Assembly (NCBI RefSeq): GCF_035582795.1
Contig: NC_134366.1
Span: 107,949,756 to 108,013,755, forward strand
Source of the DNA: Mycteria americana
Taxonomy: Eukaryota > Chordata > Aves > Ciconiiformes > Ciconiidae
Length of the DNA: 64,000 nucleotides
Reading direction: 5' to 3'
Shown one piece after another: positions 51,343 through 62,500 of this stretch. A program made the translations under genes and the position numbers. A model generated the notes under the pieces. The model made no database searches. It was not told where the DNA came from and was given only the letters and a program-made list of their open reading frames with translations. Position 1 is the stretch's first letter. Every line of letters starts with the position of its first letter.

Positions 51343-51951
51343 GAAACTTGGTTATGGTTGACGTAAATAGTTGATTTACTGTAGCAGTTGAACAGGGAAA
51401 GAAAGTAAACCAATGTTATCAACTCCTGTTTAAAGCAACCAATTCTAGTTTTTCATTCTGCTTTAAGATGTATCTGAATTGACAAGCAAGACATCAGCAA
51501 AGGTGTAATTGAATTTAGAAGTCTAGTGTAAAGAGTAGTAGCTTGATTGGGGGGTTCTGCATTATTCAGGGTGTAGTAATCCCATGGCTTTTTAGCCTGA
51601 CTCATAACTCATTAAATATAAACTGATTAATGATAAATGGGAAGGTTGCTTTGCCAGCGTACAGTTAGTTCATACAAATACTTTCTGAAAGAGTTGAAAA
51701 TACGCAGTGCAAAGCCTATGGATCAAATAAATATTTCTGATGTAACCCTAGTAGCACACCAGTGTGCTCAGATCTTCTGGTGAAATATCCTCAGCAAATC
51801 ACAGTATTGCAGTTTATTGTCATTTAATTGAACCTGACATTAAAGCAACTTAGTCAAGACTGGAAAGAGTAAGTTTGTGGGGTTTTTGTCGTTTTGTTGG
51901 TTTTTGTTTTGCTTTTTTTTCTCCCTCAACTAATTTTCCCTCTTCCTTTAG

Positions 51952-52127
51952 AAGTCGAAGTAAAGTTTTATCTCGTTGGTTGGCTGGCTTACCTCAGCAG
52001 CTTGCTCTGCTTGGCTTGAGAAACCCTGAGCTTTCAAATCAGCTGATTGATATCATTCATTCTGCTGCTTCTCGTTCAAACAAGGAATTATTACAAAGTT
52101 TACAAGCCACTGCTGCTCGAATATATG
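51952..52127 (+). CDS. TEX10: TEX10 coding exon 7
   Basis: The 176-base exon, phase 2 to 1, lies between cctttag and gtaaga. It reads [37 protein letters not shown] and [13 protein letters not shown], among the best-conserved parts of the family. Confidence 0.94.
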
Positions 52128-52650
52128 GTAAGACTTTTGCACTACAGCATGATGAATTTTGCCCATCACTTGGCAGGGAAGTTGTAATACGTGGAGAATA
52201 CTGGTGTTTCCTATGTGAATGTAAGATCTTACGTGTGTGGGGTGGGGGCGGAGATTGGTTCAGTCCCTTATAATAAAGGTTAAAATGAACTATGTGTGTC
52301 GTTTCCTAAAGGCTAGTAAAAAAGATTAAAATCTGTAGTTCAAGTTAGCAGAACTTGAATCTGATAGAGTAGAAGCTGCGGTTTTTGTGAAATCTGTGTA
52401 TCTTTGTGAATCTTCTCCTTTTTTTCTTTTCTCCCCCCCCGCGTTAGTTATATTGTCCGCCCTTCAGCAAGTGCTGTAGGCTCTTAACTAAATAAGAGTA
52501 GTTAGGGAAGAGGGAGGGGTCACCGCAGGATTCTCGCGGTGTTTTGCATGAGGCGCTTATGCCGTGGCGTTCTTAAAGGGTTTTTGCAAGAGGTTTTTTT
52601 GCGTATGGAAATGATGTCAGGACGGTGATTCCCTGTCCGTGTGCCGGCAG

Positions 52651-52836
52651 ATCCGCTAGATGGCACCCTGGTCCTGCTGCCGGCGGAGGCCCAGCGGCGG
52701 CTGGTGCAGCTGGTGTACTTCCTGCCCTGCCTGCCCGCCAGCCTGCTCGCCTGCCTCAGCCGCTGCTGCATCATGGGCAGGATGTCCTCCGAGCTGGCGG
52801 CCACGCTCATCGGGATACTGCACATGAGGTACGACG
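52651..52836 (+). CDS. TEX10: TEX10 coding exon 8 (GC-rich)
   Basis: The exon follows gccggcag in phase 1 and reads [40 protein letters not shown] and [18 protein letters not shown]. Nearly every third base is G or C, unlike the AT-rich codons of all other exons in the gene. Two donors are possible. GAG before gtacga (end 52,828, phase 2) lies at the position I would expect from mammalian TEX10. GACG before gtgaac (end 52,836, phase 1) joins in frame to the next candidate exon. The second is used here only because it gives an open continuation. Confidence 0.85.
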
Positions 52837-53000
52837 GTGAACGTGCGCTTTAGCTGGCTGGTTTAAAAACAAAATAAGTGCGAACCTTTGTTCCTTAAGC
52901 ATGAACCTTGTTACTCGTCTGCACACAAAAAAAATCGATATAGCGTGCAAGAATTGGCATCGTGGAGAACGTTAACGCTTCCGTCAAACCTTAATCCTAG

Positions 53001-53206
53001 CCCTTCACTTCGACTCTGTCCTTACGCTGACTGAGCTGCTCCAGTGCTTGATAACAAAATCATATCAGTTACCTGTCAGGCTACACGTTATTGAGCGCCT
53101 TCTACCCGGAACGTCATCACCGGTGGCCTTTGTTCTGCCACTGATTGCAGCTTTTTCTCCTAAATACTTTGACCTGACACAGTTTGTAGTGAAAAATAAC
53201 CAACCA
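53001..53206 (+). CDS. Probable TEX10 exon 9, unusual C-terminal sequence
   Basis: After a 164-base intron and a ttaatcctag acceptor, phase 1 opens 69 codons of helical, HEAT-like sequence (LTLTELLQCLITKSYQ, RLHVIERLLPGTSSPV, VLPLIAAFSPKYFDLTQF). The end may be at a gtgtgt donor (53,206) or a gtgaaa donor (53,188), both phase 0. It reads like real protein, and the GC-rich codon use continues from the previous exon. I cannot align it to the known C-terminal third of TEX10, so it could be a lineage-specific exon or belong to another transcript. Confidence 0.5.
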
Positions 53207-55299
53207 GTGTGTATTCTCATATTCTACTTTGTTTCAGATTTTTAAAACTCACTCTTCCTATAATTACCACGCTTAAATAGCCCGTTCATAGTTGCTAGGC
53301 AAATGTTTTGTTAGAAATTATTCATGCTCTTGTTGCTTTTCTCCTGGCTTGAAAGAGGGTAAGTTTGCCTGTGAAGTCAGAGAGAGAGGCTGCTATTCCA
53401 CTGAAGTGAGTGGAAGGCTTGCTGGGATTTCACAAGGGTATTTTTGCTTTGCTGCTTCTGAAAAATACCCTTGCTTTTCTCCACTGCTCAGTATTGTTGG
53501 AGTTTGGATAAATAAACAGGAATTAAGCTTATATGAATTATGTTTAAAGTTACTTTTATTTCTTAATGCTTTTTGGAACTTAAATGTCTTTTTATTAAAA
53601 TATGACACAACACAATGTACTGTCAAACACAGACCTGTTCGTATTAGCTGTGTAACGTGTGAATAAGGTGACTAATGTATGAAGTGATGGTGATGAAATT
53701 TATAATATTTTTTATATCTATCTATATATAATGCAGTACCACTATGAAAACGAAATTCTGTCTAGTTTTGGGAAGGTGGACCTCAAATCTTATTTTTTAA
53801 AAAAAGTTCTCTGCTGTATACTAGAAATTCAGTGGCAAACCATAACCAATTCAAAGGCAGTCACTGTAAGAACTAAAGTCAGTAATAAGCACTGAGGTGC
53901 TTATTTTGTTGTTAGATCTTACCGGATTTTCAGCGTGGGAGATTTTTATAATAATAATGTAGCTGCTTTCTAAAGATTATCAGAAAGCTGCAGGTGGGCT
54001 GTGGGCATTTGATCCTTTTTGGCCGAAGGTGCAAGAGGCAGCCGGAGGGAGGTGTTCTTACCAAAAGTAGGTTACATCCTCACAACAGAGGAGGAGGAGC
54101 AACTTCTCATTTTTCAGAGGTGCAAAGAAAATCTTTTGATTTTTAACTTATGGCATTTGGAACATGTTTTAAACTAAGATGGATTCAAAGATTGTGGATT
54201 ATCTACCCAAGAAGTCAATCTGAAAGAACTAGATGGAAAAAAGAAAGTACTGACATAGTTATACTAGTGTAGTTTCTTGTATTGATAAGCCCTAACAGTC
54301 CCTCTTTCTGGAAGATTGCAAATTCTGATGAAATTTGGAAAAGAGATATTACTCTTGATTGAGTGAGCATTGTTTTTTTCTTTGATAAGGCTGTTCCCAG
54401 GTCATTGAGAGGAATCAGTATTTAAAAACAGGAACTTTATCAGTTTTCTTTAGAAACACATCTGAAAATAATGCAAATCCTTGGAAAGATTAAAACGAGT
54501 CTTTTATAAACAAAGTGATTGCAACAGCATTGAAAATACATTCTCACCTGTATAGCTAACTTAAAAATTTGTACAAGTTTTAAAGGGCTTATAAATGACA
54601 CATTTTTTTAGCTGCGTCTCAGCTTCTTAATATATAGTTGAGATCTACTTTGTGAAAGACTACTTTTTTTTTTTTCTTACCATCACAACCGTAGACTTTT
54701 TTATCCTAAAAATGTCATCCTAGGATGCCTTCAAGTATTGGAGAACCGAGACGATGTCAGAAATGTTAGTGGCTGCTGAGGTGGATGTCCAAAAAAAAAA
54801 AAGTTGCTTTGGCAACTTAAGCATGCAAAGATAGGGAGATAAGTAACAATTAACTTCTCAAGAACAGAAGAGTCTGATGTATCTTTTTGCTTGGAAAAGA
54901 AGTTGTACAGTTAAGAAAACAGTAGTAGGTTTTCTAGATACGAACCTTAGCTGGGCTTTACGAGCTTTATAACCTGTCATTGCACACGGGATACATGAAC
55001 TAATTTTCCATCTCTTATCAGAAAAGCCAGGGTGGATTATTGTGTTGGGTTTTGTGGCTTGGTTTTAGATAATGATGTGGACAAAGTGGGTTGAGTTTAA
55101 AGGAGAGCAGACAAAGAACAATAGTCTGTAAATTGTGATAATGGGGAATGACTGACAAATTGGCATTGTTAGGCAAATAAGGCTGGGAAGGAGGGGCAAC
55201 CATGTGTGTAAATGGCTGTTGGAAAGGAATGGGAGAATGCAGTTTTAGCAGGATTAGAAATACAGACCTTAAATGTCAGAAAAACCTTTGGTTTGAGTG

Positions 55300-55490
55300 C
55301 TAGCAAAATTTTCTAAAAGCAGAGATACATACTGGAATAGGCTGTGTAGGAAGGGGGGGTATAAATATACTTCACTGGAGGGTCTTAAAATCAGGTTGGA
55401 CAAAATCAGGTTGGCAGAGGTAAAGCCTTGAAGGAAGTAGAGGAACTAGGTAACTTCTGGTAATCATTTACAGCTCTTGTGATGCTCGGT
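55300..55490 (+). mobile_element. CR1 3' end fragment, very old
   Basis: The words tggaataggctgtgtaggaa, actggagggtcttaaaatca and ggttggacaaa follow the 3' end layout of CR1. Short and diverged. Confidence 0.4.
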
Positions 55491-56430
55491 GTTAAACATG
55501 CAGGTTTTTTGAAATGAATGGTACTATAACAAAATGTATATAATTGCACAGTTCTGTGCCACAATCTGGTTCATGGGACACTTTCTGTAGTTTTAGATTA
55601 TGGTAGTTTTGCATAGAGAAAGTAATACAAACCAGTCCATGGGGAAATGTCCTTTATGAGTAAAATCGATGTTGTCAGTAGATGGCACTGTTTTTCTTCC
55701 AATACATTCATATTCTGTTTGGTGAGGGGGAAGTTTTTATAAATTTTTTTTCTTCTATGCAACCTGCTTATCTGTCATGCTTTAAATAGATTGCATTCAG
55801 GAGTGTCAGAGGCTCACTGCTGTATTTGGTAATTGTTCTTAATTTCTTTAAAAGCCTTTATTTCCACATTATTCTTGACTGGCAGAGATGTACGTTTTTA
55901 CATGCATTTGAGAATGCACATACGTACCCATGTATATTTGCCAGGGAGAAGGTACGTTAAGGTGGATTTGATGAGAGTACATATGGATGATAATAAGACT
56001 GTTACAGTTATTCTAGGAACAATCATTATAAACTCAAGGAACTCGTAGCTTTTTTTGTGTGTGTGTAAACTATAAAAGTAGATAGTAAATGTATGCACAT
56101 GGCTTAAACCACAGCCCTGTGATATCAGGCAGTAACATTAAATTATAATTATTGTGTGTTAACTTTTAGAATTTTTGTTGATTAGAAATGAATTTTGAAG
56201 ACATTAAATAGTTTCCACTTCTTATTTTTGCAGTGGTGAAATGAATAGCCAGGTGGTCTGCAAGAGCCCATTAAGTGAGCCGTGGTTGGCTTCGTGTGCT
56301 GAGAAAGATCATCATGTTGACAGTATTTCTATATATAATGGGAAGGTTTCTGAGCCTAGGAGGGTGATTATCTATACCGTTAAATTATTAGGGTGGTTCC
56401 TGTCATGCTTTTGGTGTTTATTCACTAAAG

Positions 56431-56594
56431 CTTTACCAGTTAGCACAGGCAAGGACCATTCTGAAAAGAAAGCTGAAATGCAGCCACCCGATTTTGGATG
56501 CTGGTATGAACATGGCCAGATTTACACTAATTGATCTCTGTGCCAATGAACAGACGTTGCTGCTGTTTGGGTCACTGGGACAGCTACAGCTCTG
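56431..56594 (+). CDS. Candidate coding exon
   Basis: After a pyrimidine-rich acceptor (gtttattcactaaag) the frame reads LYQLAQARTILKRKLKCS, then NMARFTLIDLCANEQTLLLF, and ends in phase 2 at a perfect gtgagt donor. Its phase 0 start fits the preceding candidate exon. The same frame stays open upstream as far as 56,392. The competing frame, open from 56,241 to 56,534, has no usable donor. Confidence 0.35.
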
Positions 56595-56599
56595 GTGAG

Positions 56600-59500
56600 T
56601 GTCAAGTGAAACTGAGGGAGAGAAGGTGTTGTCTTGGCTTAATTTTGCTGCTGTTCTCCTCCAATGTCTGCCTTGTGCCTACTGTGTGTGACCCGAGATG
56701 TAAGTAACTTCGATAAATCCAGGCAAGTAGGGTTCTGAGAGATGGAAGCATGCCAGGGTTTTGGGGTATAAATCTTTCTCCCCACTTCCGTTCGTACACA
56801 AACAGGTGAGGAAAGGCGTGGAGTGACATGAGCGAACAATCTGTGACTTCAGACTGAGAGAAATGAGAAGTAGTGGCTTCTTGGAAGGAGATGACTTCTC
56901 TGAGTTGGCCTCTGATTTAAGCCTCTGATGAGCTTAAATTTACGGAGACAAATGGAAGGGTGTGGGAAGTATTTTAGAAAGTCTTTGCATCAAATCTACT
57001 GGATGGATTTTTCTGTGGTCTTTAGGTGGTGCTACTTAGATTAATATATTGAGATGAACCGTTCGTCTTGGTGCGGCGTGCCACTTTTCTAAAAGAATTG
57101 ACTTCAATATTTATTTTAAATTATTTATTTGAATAACTGATAAATAATCACATCGTAGTTCTCTGCTAATTAAAGATGAATGGTTTAAGTGTTGGGTGGG
57201 AATATGTAACGTTTGGCATGAGTGGAACTTTGGTTTGAGATTCCAGTCTTAGCTTCATTTTGACAGTGGAGTTCTGGTGATTCCTTGAAGGTGTGGATAT
57301 GGACAGGTAGACAATTCTCTCCAGGAAGTGAAGAAATGTATTAATCGTTGGTGGTCTGGTAGGGACTAAGGTCATAAACTTTAGCAGTATTATAGGTAGA
57401 GCGGAAAAGAATTTTTGGTGTAATCCCTCTACGCCTGCTTTCTACATTTGTAGTGCAGATAGGCTATTTCAGAATGGTTTTTAAAGGACTAGTGAGGCAT
57501 ATGCTTATTTGTTGAGTACTTTTTGGAAAACTGGCTTTGAGGCAAATCTTTTCATCAAATATGGAAATCTATTAAATGTTGTAAACTCACCTTCTTGTAT
57601 ATGGTAGATCATCTTGTTTGTCTAACAGAAGGGAGGTCTGCTGTTTACATACCAAAATCTGTACTGTAACAGTTGCAGAGGAACACCATTTGTTAGGCTC
57701 AATGTTTTTGTTTGCTACTTCTTAGTGACTTTGTGGTGATTGAATGGCAGATATTCTTGCAAACACATTTCTCTTTTTTCCTTCCCTTTTGTATAAGGTA
57801 GGATACTTAAGATGATTAATATATAATCTGAGTACTTTGATGTATTCTATTCTATGAAATATGGATTAAGAAATGCAGATTATGAGATTGTGATCAAATA
57901 TATAAACTAGGAAGTTAGATTGCTGACTTTACGGGAAAAGTTCTCTGTGTCCTCTTAACATGTCTTGAGGTACAAATAAGGAAAACCTATTCAGTGTAAT
58001 TACATATATGCCATTTATTTATGTGCATTATTTATGCATAATAGTTATGATTTTTTTTAGAACGTTTTATCCATTGGAACAGTGTGTCTGGAAGTTATTT
58101 AGAGAATTGGACAGATAATATTTCACTGCCTAGATAAAAAACAATGGGAGTTAATTTATGGCATTTCTTTCTTGAAGTAGGGTGCCCATAAATGAGCTCT
58201 CCAATGGCTTCAAACAGCCATTTCTTATTCTTGTGGGGCTCTTTCCCTGCTGGGGTCTCGCAAAGAGTTGTTGTTTCTGTTGCTGTAGAAAAGGAGAAGG
58301 GTGAGGACCATATAAATAAAAGCTGAGTGCTCTCTCCCAGCAAGACATAAATTGTGTGGGAGTTCCTAGTCTTCACAGATTTGAGATAACTCTGGGGGTA
58401 ACTTGCATTCTGCTTGTCGTGACTGTAAATGGACTCTTTCCTTAAGAAGTAGTGCCTTTAAAATATTCTGTTGCTTTCCAGACAATAATGAGGGAGCTCA
58501 GCTGGCTTCTTATCAAGTAGCCAGGCATGCTTGTTGGTTCCTGCTATCCTCAGGAATCTGGTGCTTAGAAAGAACTGGGATGGACGTTTTAACATCTGTT
58601 TGGTATAAGGTGTAAAATTCTGTCTCTCCAAATATATTACCCAGAGATGTTTTAGGGTCATAATAGAGTTTAAAGTTTTCTATAGATATTTCTTTTGTAC
58701 ATAAATACGACTTTATTTAGTCATCCTAGTTAAGTGATCTGCAGCCCTTGACAGTATAGCTTGAGAAGGCAAAGTGAGAATGCAGAATGTAGGTAAGAAG
58801 GAGCCTATGTGCTACTTCATTAAAGACTTAGTGAATGCATTATTGTAGACAAGGAAAAGAAAAACATCATAGTCCCAAAAAGTATTTGCAAGCTGGAGAG
58901 AACCTGGAGAAGATATTGTAACCCATTATTGTGAATAACAACACTGATAGAGCAATTGAATATAGTAATTCTCATACAAATGAAGTGTAGAAAAGACTTC
59001 GGGACAGTGTATTTCCTTTTAAAAAGAAGACATACTTAAAATTTTACCAAAATAAGCTAAGTTCTTATTAAAAAAAAAAAAAAAAGAGAGAGAAAAAATA
59101 CTTTCAGGTCATTACAAATGGTACAATGGAAAGTCAATTCAATACACCTTGGAGAATAAGTCAAAGCATACATGTATAGGAAGGTGTAGTAATTATGAAT
59201 GGGTTGCTAAGAAAAATGTAAGAATAGTAAGGTCTGTGTTCACTGTGAAGTGCTTTTTCTGGCTATATTTTCCCACCCCTCAATTTAGAAACAAAAATGA
59301 AGGAGGAAAGTATTAAAAAGGTAACAAAAATGCTTAAGGCACTATTGAATATAAACTAAAAATAAGAGTGTGCTTTCAGAATGCTGGCATTTCTCAGACT
59401 GGGTGCCACTGAGGATGAAGGGTAAAAGATTGATCTGTTTTCCTTGCTGCAGGATCGGAAAGGATCCATAGTTCTTGAGAATCAGATCCTGGGGTGGGTT

Positions 59501-62500
59501 ACGGTGCATTCCTTCATCCACATCTGGTCAGCAAATTTCCTTTTCCTTGCTTGCTGTTATGTAAAGGTCTAGGATTTGAGAGAGGGACAAGGCTAAGCTT
59601 GTGTTTAAGGACACAGCCCCCTAAATTTGTCCCCAGGTGGGTAGTTGTAGTTTGATATTCCTAACCAAGGGGAAAAGAATTATGTTGCTGCACTTACAAT
59701 TGCACCAGTCAGTAAATGCCGTTTGCTCATTAGTGAATGTTTCTTCCGATTTGTGCTCTCGTTTATAATGTGTAAGCAATTCTTTTCTTCAGACAACCTT
59801 TGCAACCATGGAGCAAATGAGTAGCTGACAGGCTTACTTTTAACAATGCATAGCTCAAATTGTTGTTTTCTTAAAGTAGGGTTCATATTTTTCCCCAAAT
59901 CCCTGGTAATTCCTTGCAGATGTTTTTTGTATTTTGCCACATCTTCAAATGGAAACACTTGATCCTTCAAAAGAGATAATGAAAGTTAAAACAAAAAACG
60001 TGCACTAACAAACCATTGCGTACATATGGTAACCTGTTAGATGACAAGGAAGACAAAGACTCTTCACTTCTCAGAGTTTATGTTCAGGACCTGTGCTACC
60101 TGGAGCTAAGTTGGTGTGAATGGTGAGATGGGTACAGGGTTGGAGAAGTATTCAAAGATTCAATGATTTTTTATTTTTTATTTTTTTTTTTTTTTTTTAA
60201 TTTAAACAGTTTCAACATCAGTTTGTGACAATCTTGGTTTCCTGTCTCTTCAGGAACTGGTATGAAAACTGAGAGTGCTGATCCTCATTAACAGTGTAAC
60301 ATGAAACTGATTTGATTAAGTTGATGCAGGAACCTGAGTTTATACTTTATTGCAGTTGCAAGCAGTTGCATTTCAATTTGACAGAAATTATTTTTCATTA
60401 AAGCTAAACAGGAATAAACTATGCCAAAGCTGAGATAAATATTGGCACAGGGCTTTTTAGTGTTTTAAAAGAACATATTTTAAGGTAGTGCAAGTACATG
60501 TCTACACTGGGGGAAAATGTTTTATATTTTTCTTCCATAAAGGTACAACAGTCCTAATATGGTACTTGCACGTGGTTTTGCTCCTTCCAGTGTATATTGC
60601 TGTTATACACACACGGTTCCTGAGAATGAGAACATGGGATTGTTTGGGATGTGTTGTAACATACTTGCCAAGCTCTCCAGAATAGCTAATTCCATTATTG
60701 TTCCATTACCTCATATTTGTCAGGTGTTTTTACATGTAAGCACCATTTTAAATGGTTGTCAGATAGTGCTAGTGCTAGTTAGGCAGCTAGGTGTCTATGT
60801 AAAACATGAGGCGTTCATAACAGTCCTGTGAGGAGGCTGGCTGGAAGGCATATCTGTACAGTGTTGTCCTAGCATGGTTTTATTCAGCAGAGCAGTGTTT
60901 CTGGGCTCAGACAGTGACCCCTGAGCAGTGTGCTGAAGAATTTGAATGGAGTCCTCTTAGCTCTAGAGAAAGATGCTGCAGTATCTCTGTGGAAGTCTCC
61001 TGTTCCTGATGAGTACTGATCAGTAGCTGAGCAGTTTTGTCTTGATAGATAAACTCTCTGGGCTGATATTAGACTCGCTGTGTTGAGAGGCCATAGATGG
61101 CACAGATCATAAAAATAGGAAGCCGAAAGAGGAAACCTTTTCTTTACCCCCTTTCTGTGGTTCAGTAAAGACTTTTTCTCAACACAGTGCCTGGTTGATC
61201 ACAGTGGAAGATTCGCAAGTGGTGAGGCGTACTGTCCTACACATCTGTGGTCTTGGGTTATGCAGGAAAATTCAGCCCTGTTTCATGCAGTGGAAACAAC
61301 TTCTTTATGATCCTTGGCTGCTGTGTGATTATTCTGGCTATTGTGGAAGAACCGCTTTACTCTGTGTCTCGTATTTCCAAGGCCTTAACTGAACTGGATA
61401 GGCAAAGAGAGTTGCTTAGCCCTATCCTGATGAGCTGCAGAACAACAGAATGTGCATCTGGAAGGTGGTGGTGTGTCATCTTCAGACTGTAGGTAGATGA
61501 ACTGACTGAATAGCTTTGGCAAGAAAAAAAAAAAGGGTAGACTTGATTAGCTGCATGCTGCTATGCTAAGTACTTTGGTATACTAAATAATGTGAATATT
61601 GGTAGTGGACTTTATCCTCTCTCTTTCTGGATTGTTCCCGAATAGGCTATACAGCCCAGTGCCAGTACAGATCTCGTGAACCTCCAGTGATGTGTCTTCC
61701 ACTGTACGAGCTGATCAGTTAGTTCTACCCACCATTTCCTAACTTTAAACCAATTATCTCTTGATGTAAGGACTTTCGTTCCTACACTGTGGCTGCTTCA
61801 TTTTCTGGAATTCTTTTTCCTAAGTATTATAGGGTCTTCCATATTCATGTGCACGTACCCCTTAAGAAGATTTTTAAGAGCTATGTAAGGCAAAAATTCT
61901 TTTTTCAGAAACCATTCTGTCTGTTCCCAAGCATGACATAGGTATTCACGTGTCAGCTAATTTTATCCATCATTATAGTGTGTATTCATTTGCCTAGTGC
62001 AGGCATAAAAGTTACAGACCTTAGTTATGGGAAGTTATTTTTAAAAACACCCCCCCCCCCCCAACATCACCACATTTGCCACTCCACAGCCTGTGGGGTG
62101 ACAGGGAAGTTCTCAGATGGCAGGTTGCTCACAGCTGCTAGTAGTTCAGTTCATCCTTGCCTTCCCTTGGAGCTCCTTTGCATGGTGAACACCATCTCAT
62201 CCTCATAATTCCCTTCTGTTTTGTTGGGTTCCATAATATGTTGTGCAACTGCTTGAAGTTACAACAGGTCGTCTTGAAGAGTCGTTCTGGGATGGGAACC
62301 AGCACATTTTCTTCTCTAATGATTAGAGGTGGGCAGAATTCCTGTAGCTTCTGTCCTGTAGCCTTATCTTGGCTGAGTGCCACTCTCATGCGCAGGTTGT
62401 CTGCTGGGTGTGCAGAATCTTGGGAAGTTTTCTGCTCCTGTTTGTGTTTGAAGAACAATTTATTATTAGTATCTCAGTGGTTAAAGCACTTGCTGAGGAC

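Larger units (their letters stand above)
24763..53206 (+). other. TEX10: Gene 2: TEX10 (Ipi1-like 60S maturation factor)
   Basis: Gene span of TEX10. In vertebrates the protein forms the PELP1-WDR18-TEX10 complex, with SENP3 and LAS1L as partners, in the nucleolus and nucleoplasm. It acts in ITS2 processing and late pre-60S maturation, and corresponds to yeast Ipi1 of the Rix1 complex. Identification rests on direct recognition of the protein: the start MTKKRK, a basic bipartite tail ([10 protein letters not shown]), the Ipi1 region ([32 protein letters not shown]), [18 protein letters not shown], and [19 protein letters not shown], all collinear with the mammalian protein. Eight exons give about 660 codons, while the human protein is about 929. 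The last third is therefore uncertain: exons at 53,001 and 56,431 are candidates that do not obviously match it. The CpG-island promoter fits a housekeeping gene. Confidence 0.9.

Noticed and set aside
59453..59566. Possible 114-base exon after a strong acceptor (DRKGSIVLENQILGW, then hydrophobic)
   Set aside because: It is open only in phase 0 while the preceding candidate exon ends in phase 2, its gtctag donor is weak, and its composition is not TEX10-like. It cannot be ruled out without transcripts.
60210..60259. Possible 50-base exon between a T-rich acceptor and a gtatga donor
   Set aside because: Two frames are open, neither fits the candidate upstream exon, and the length is within chance expectation.
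61195..61492. Overlapping open frames on the + strand
   Set aside because: Three frames are open over part of the same stretch, with no splice signals in register and no protein-like pattern.
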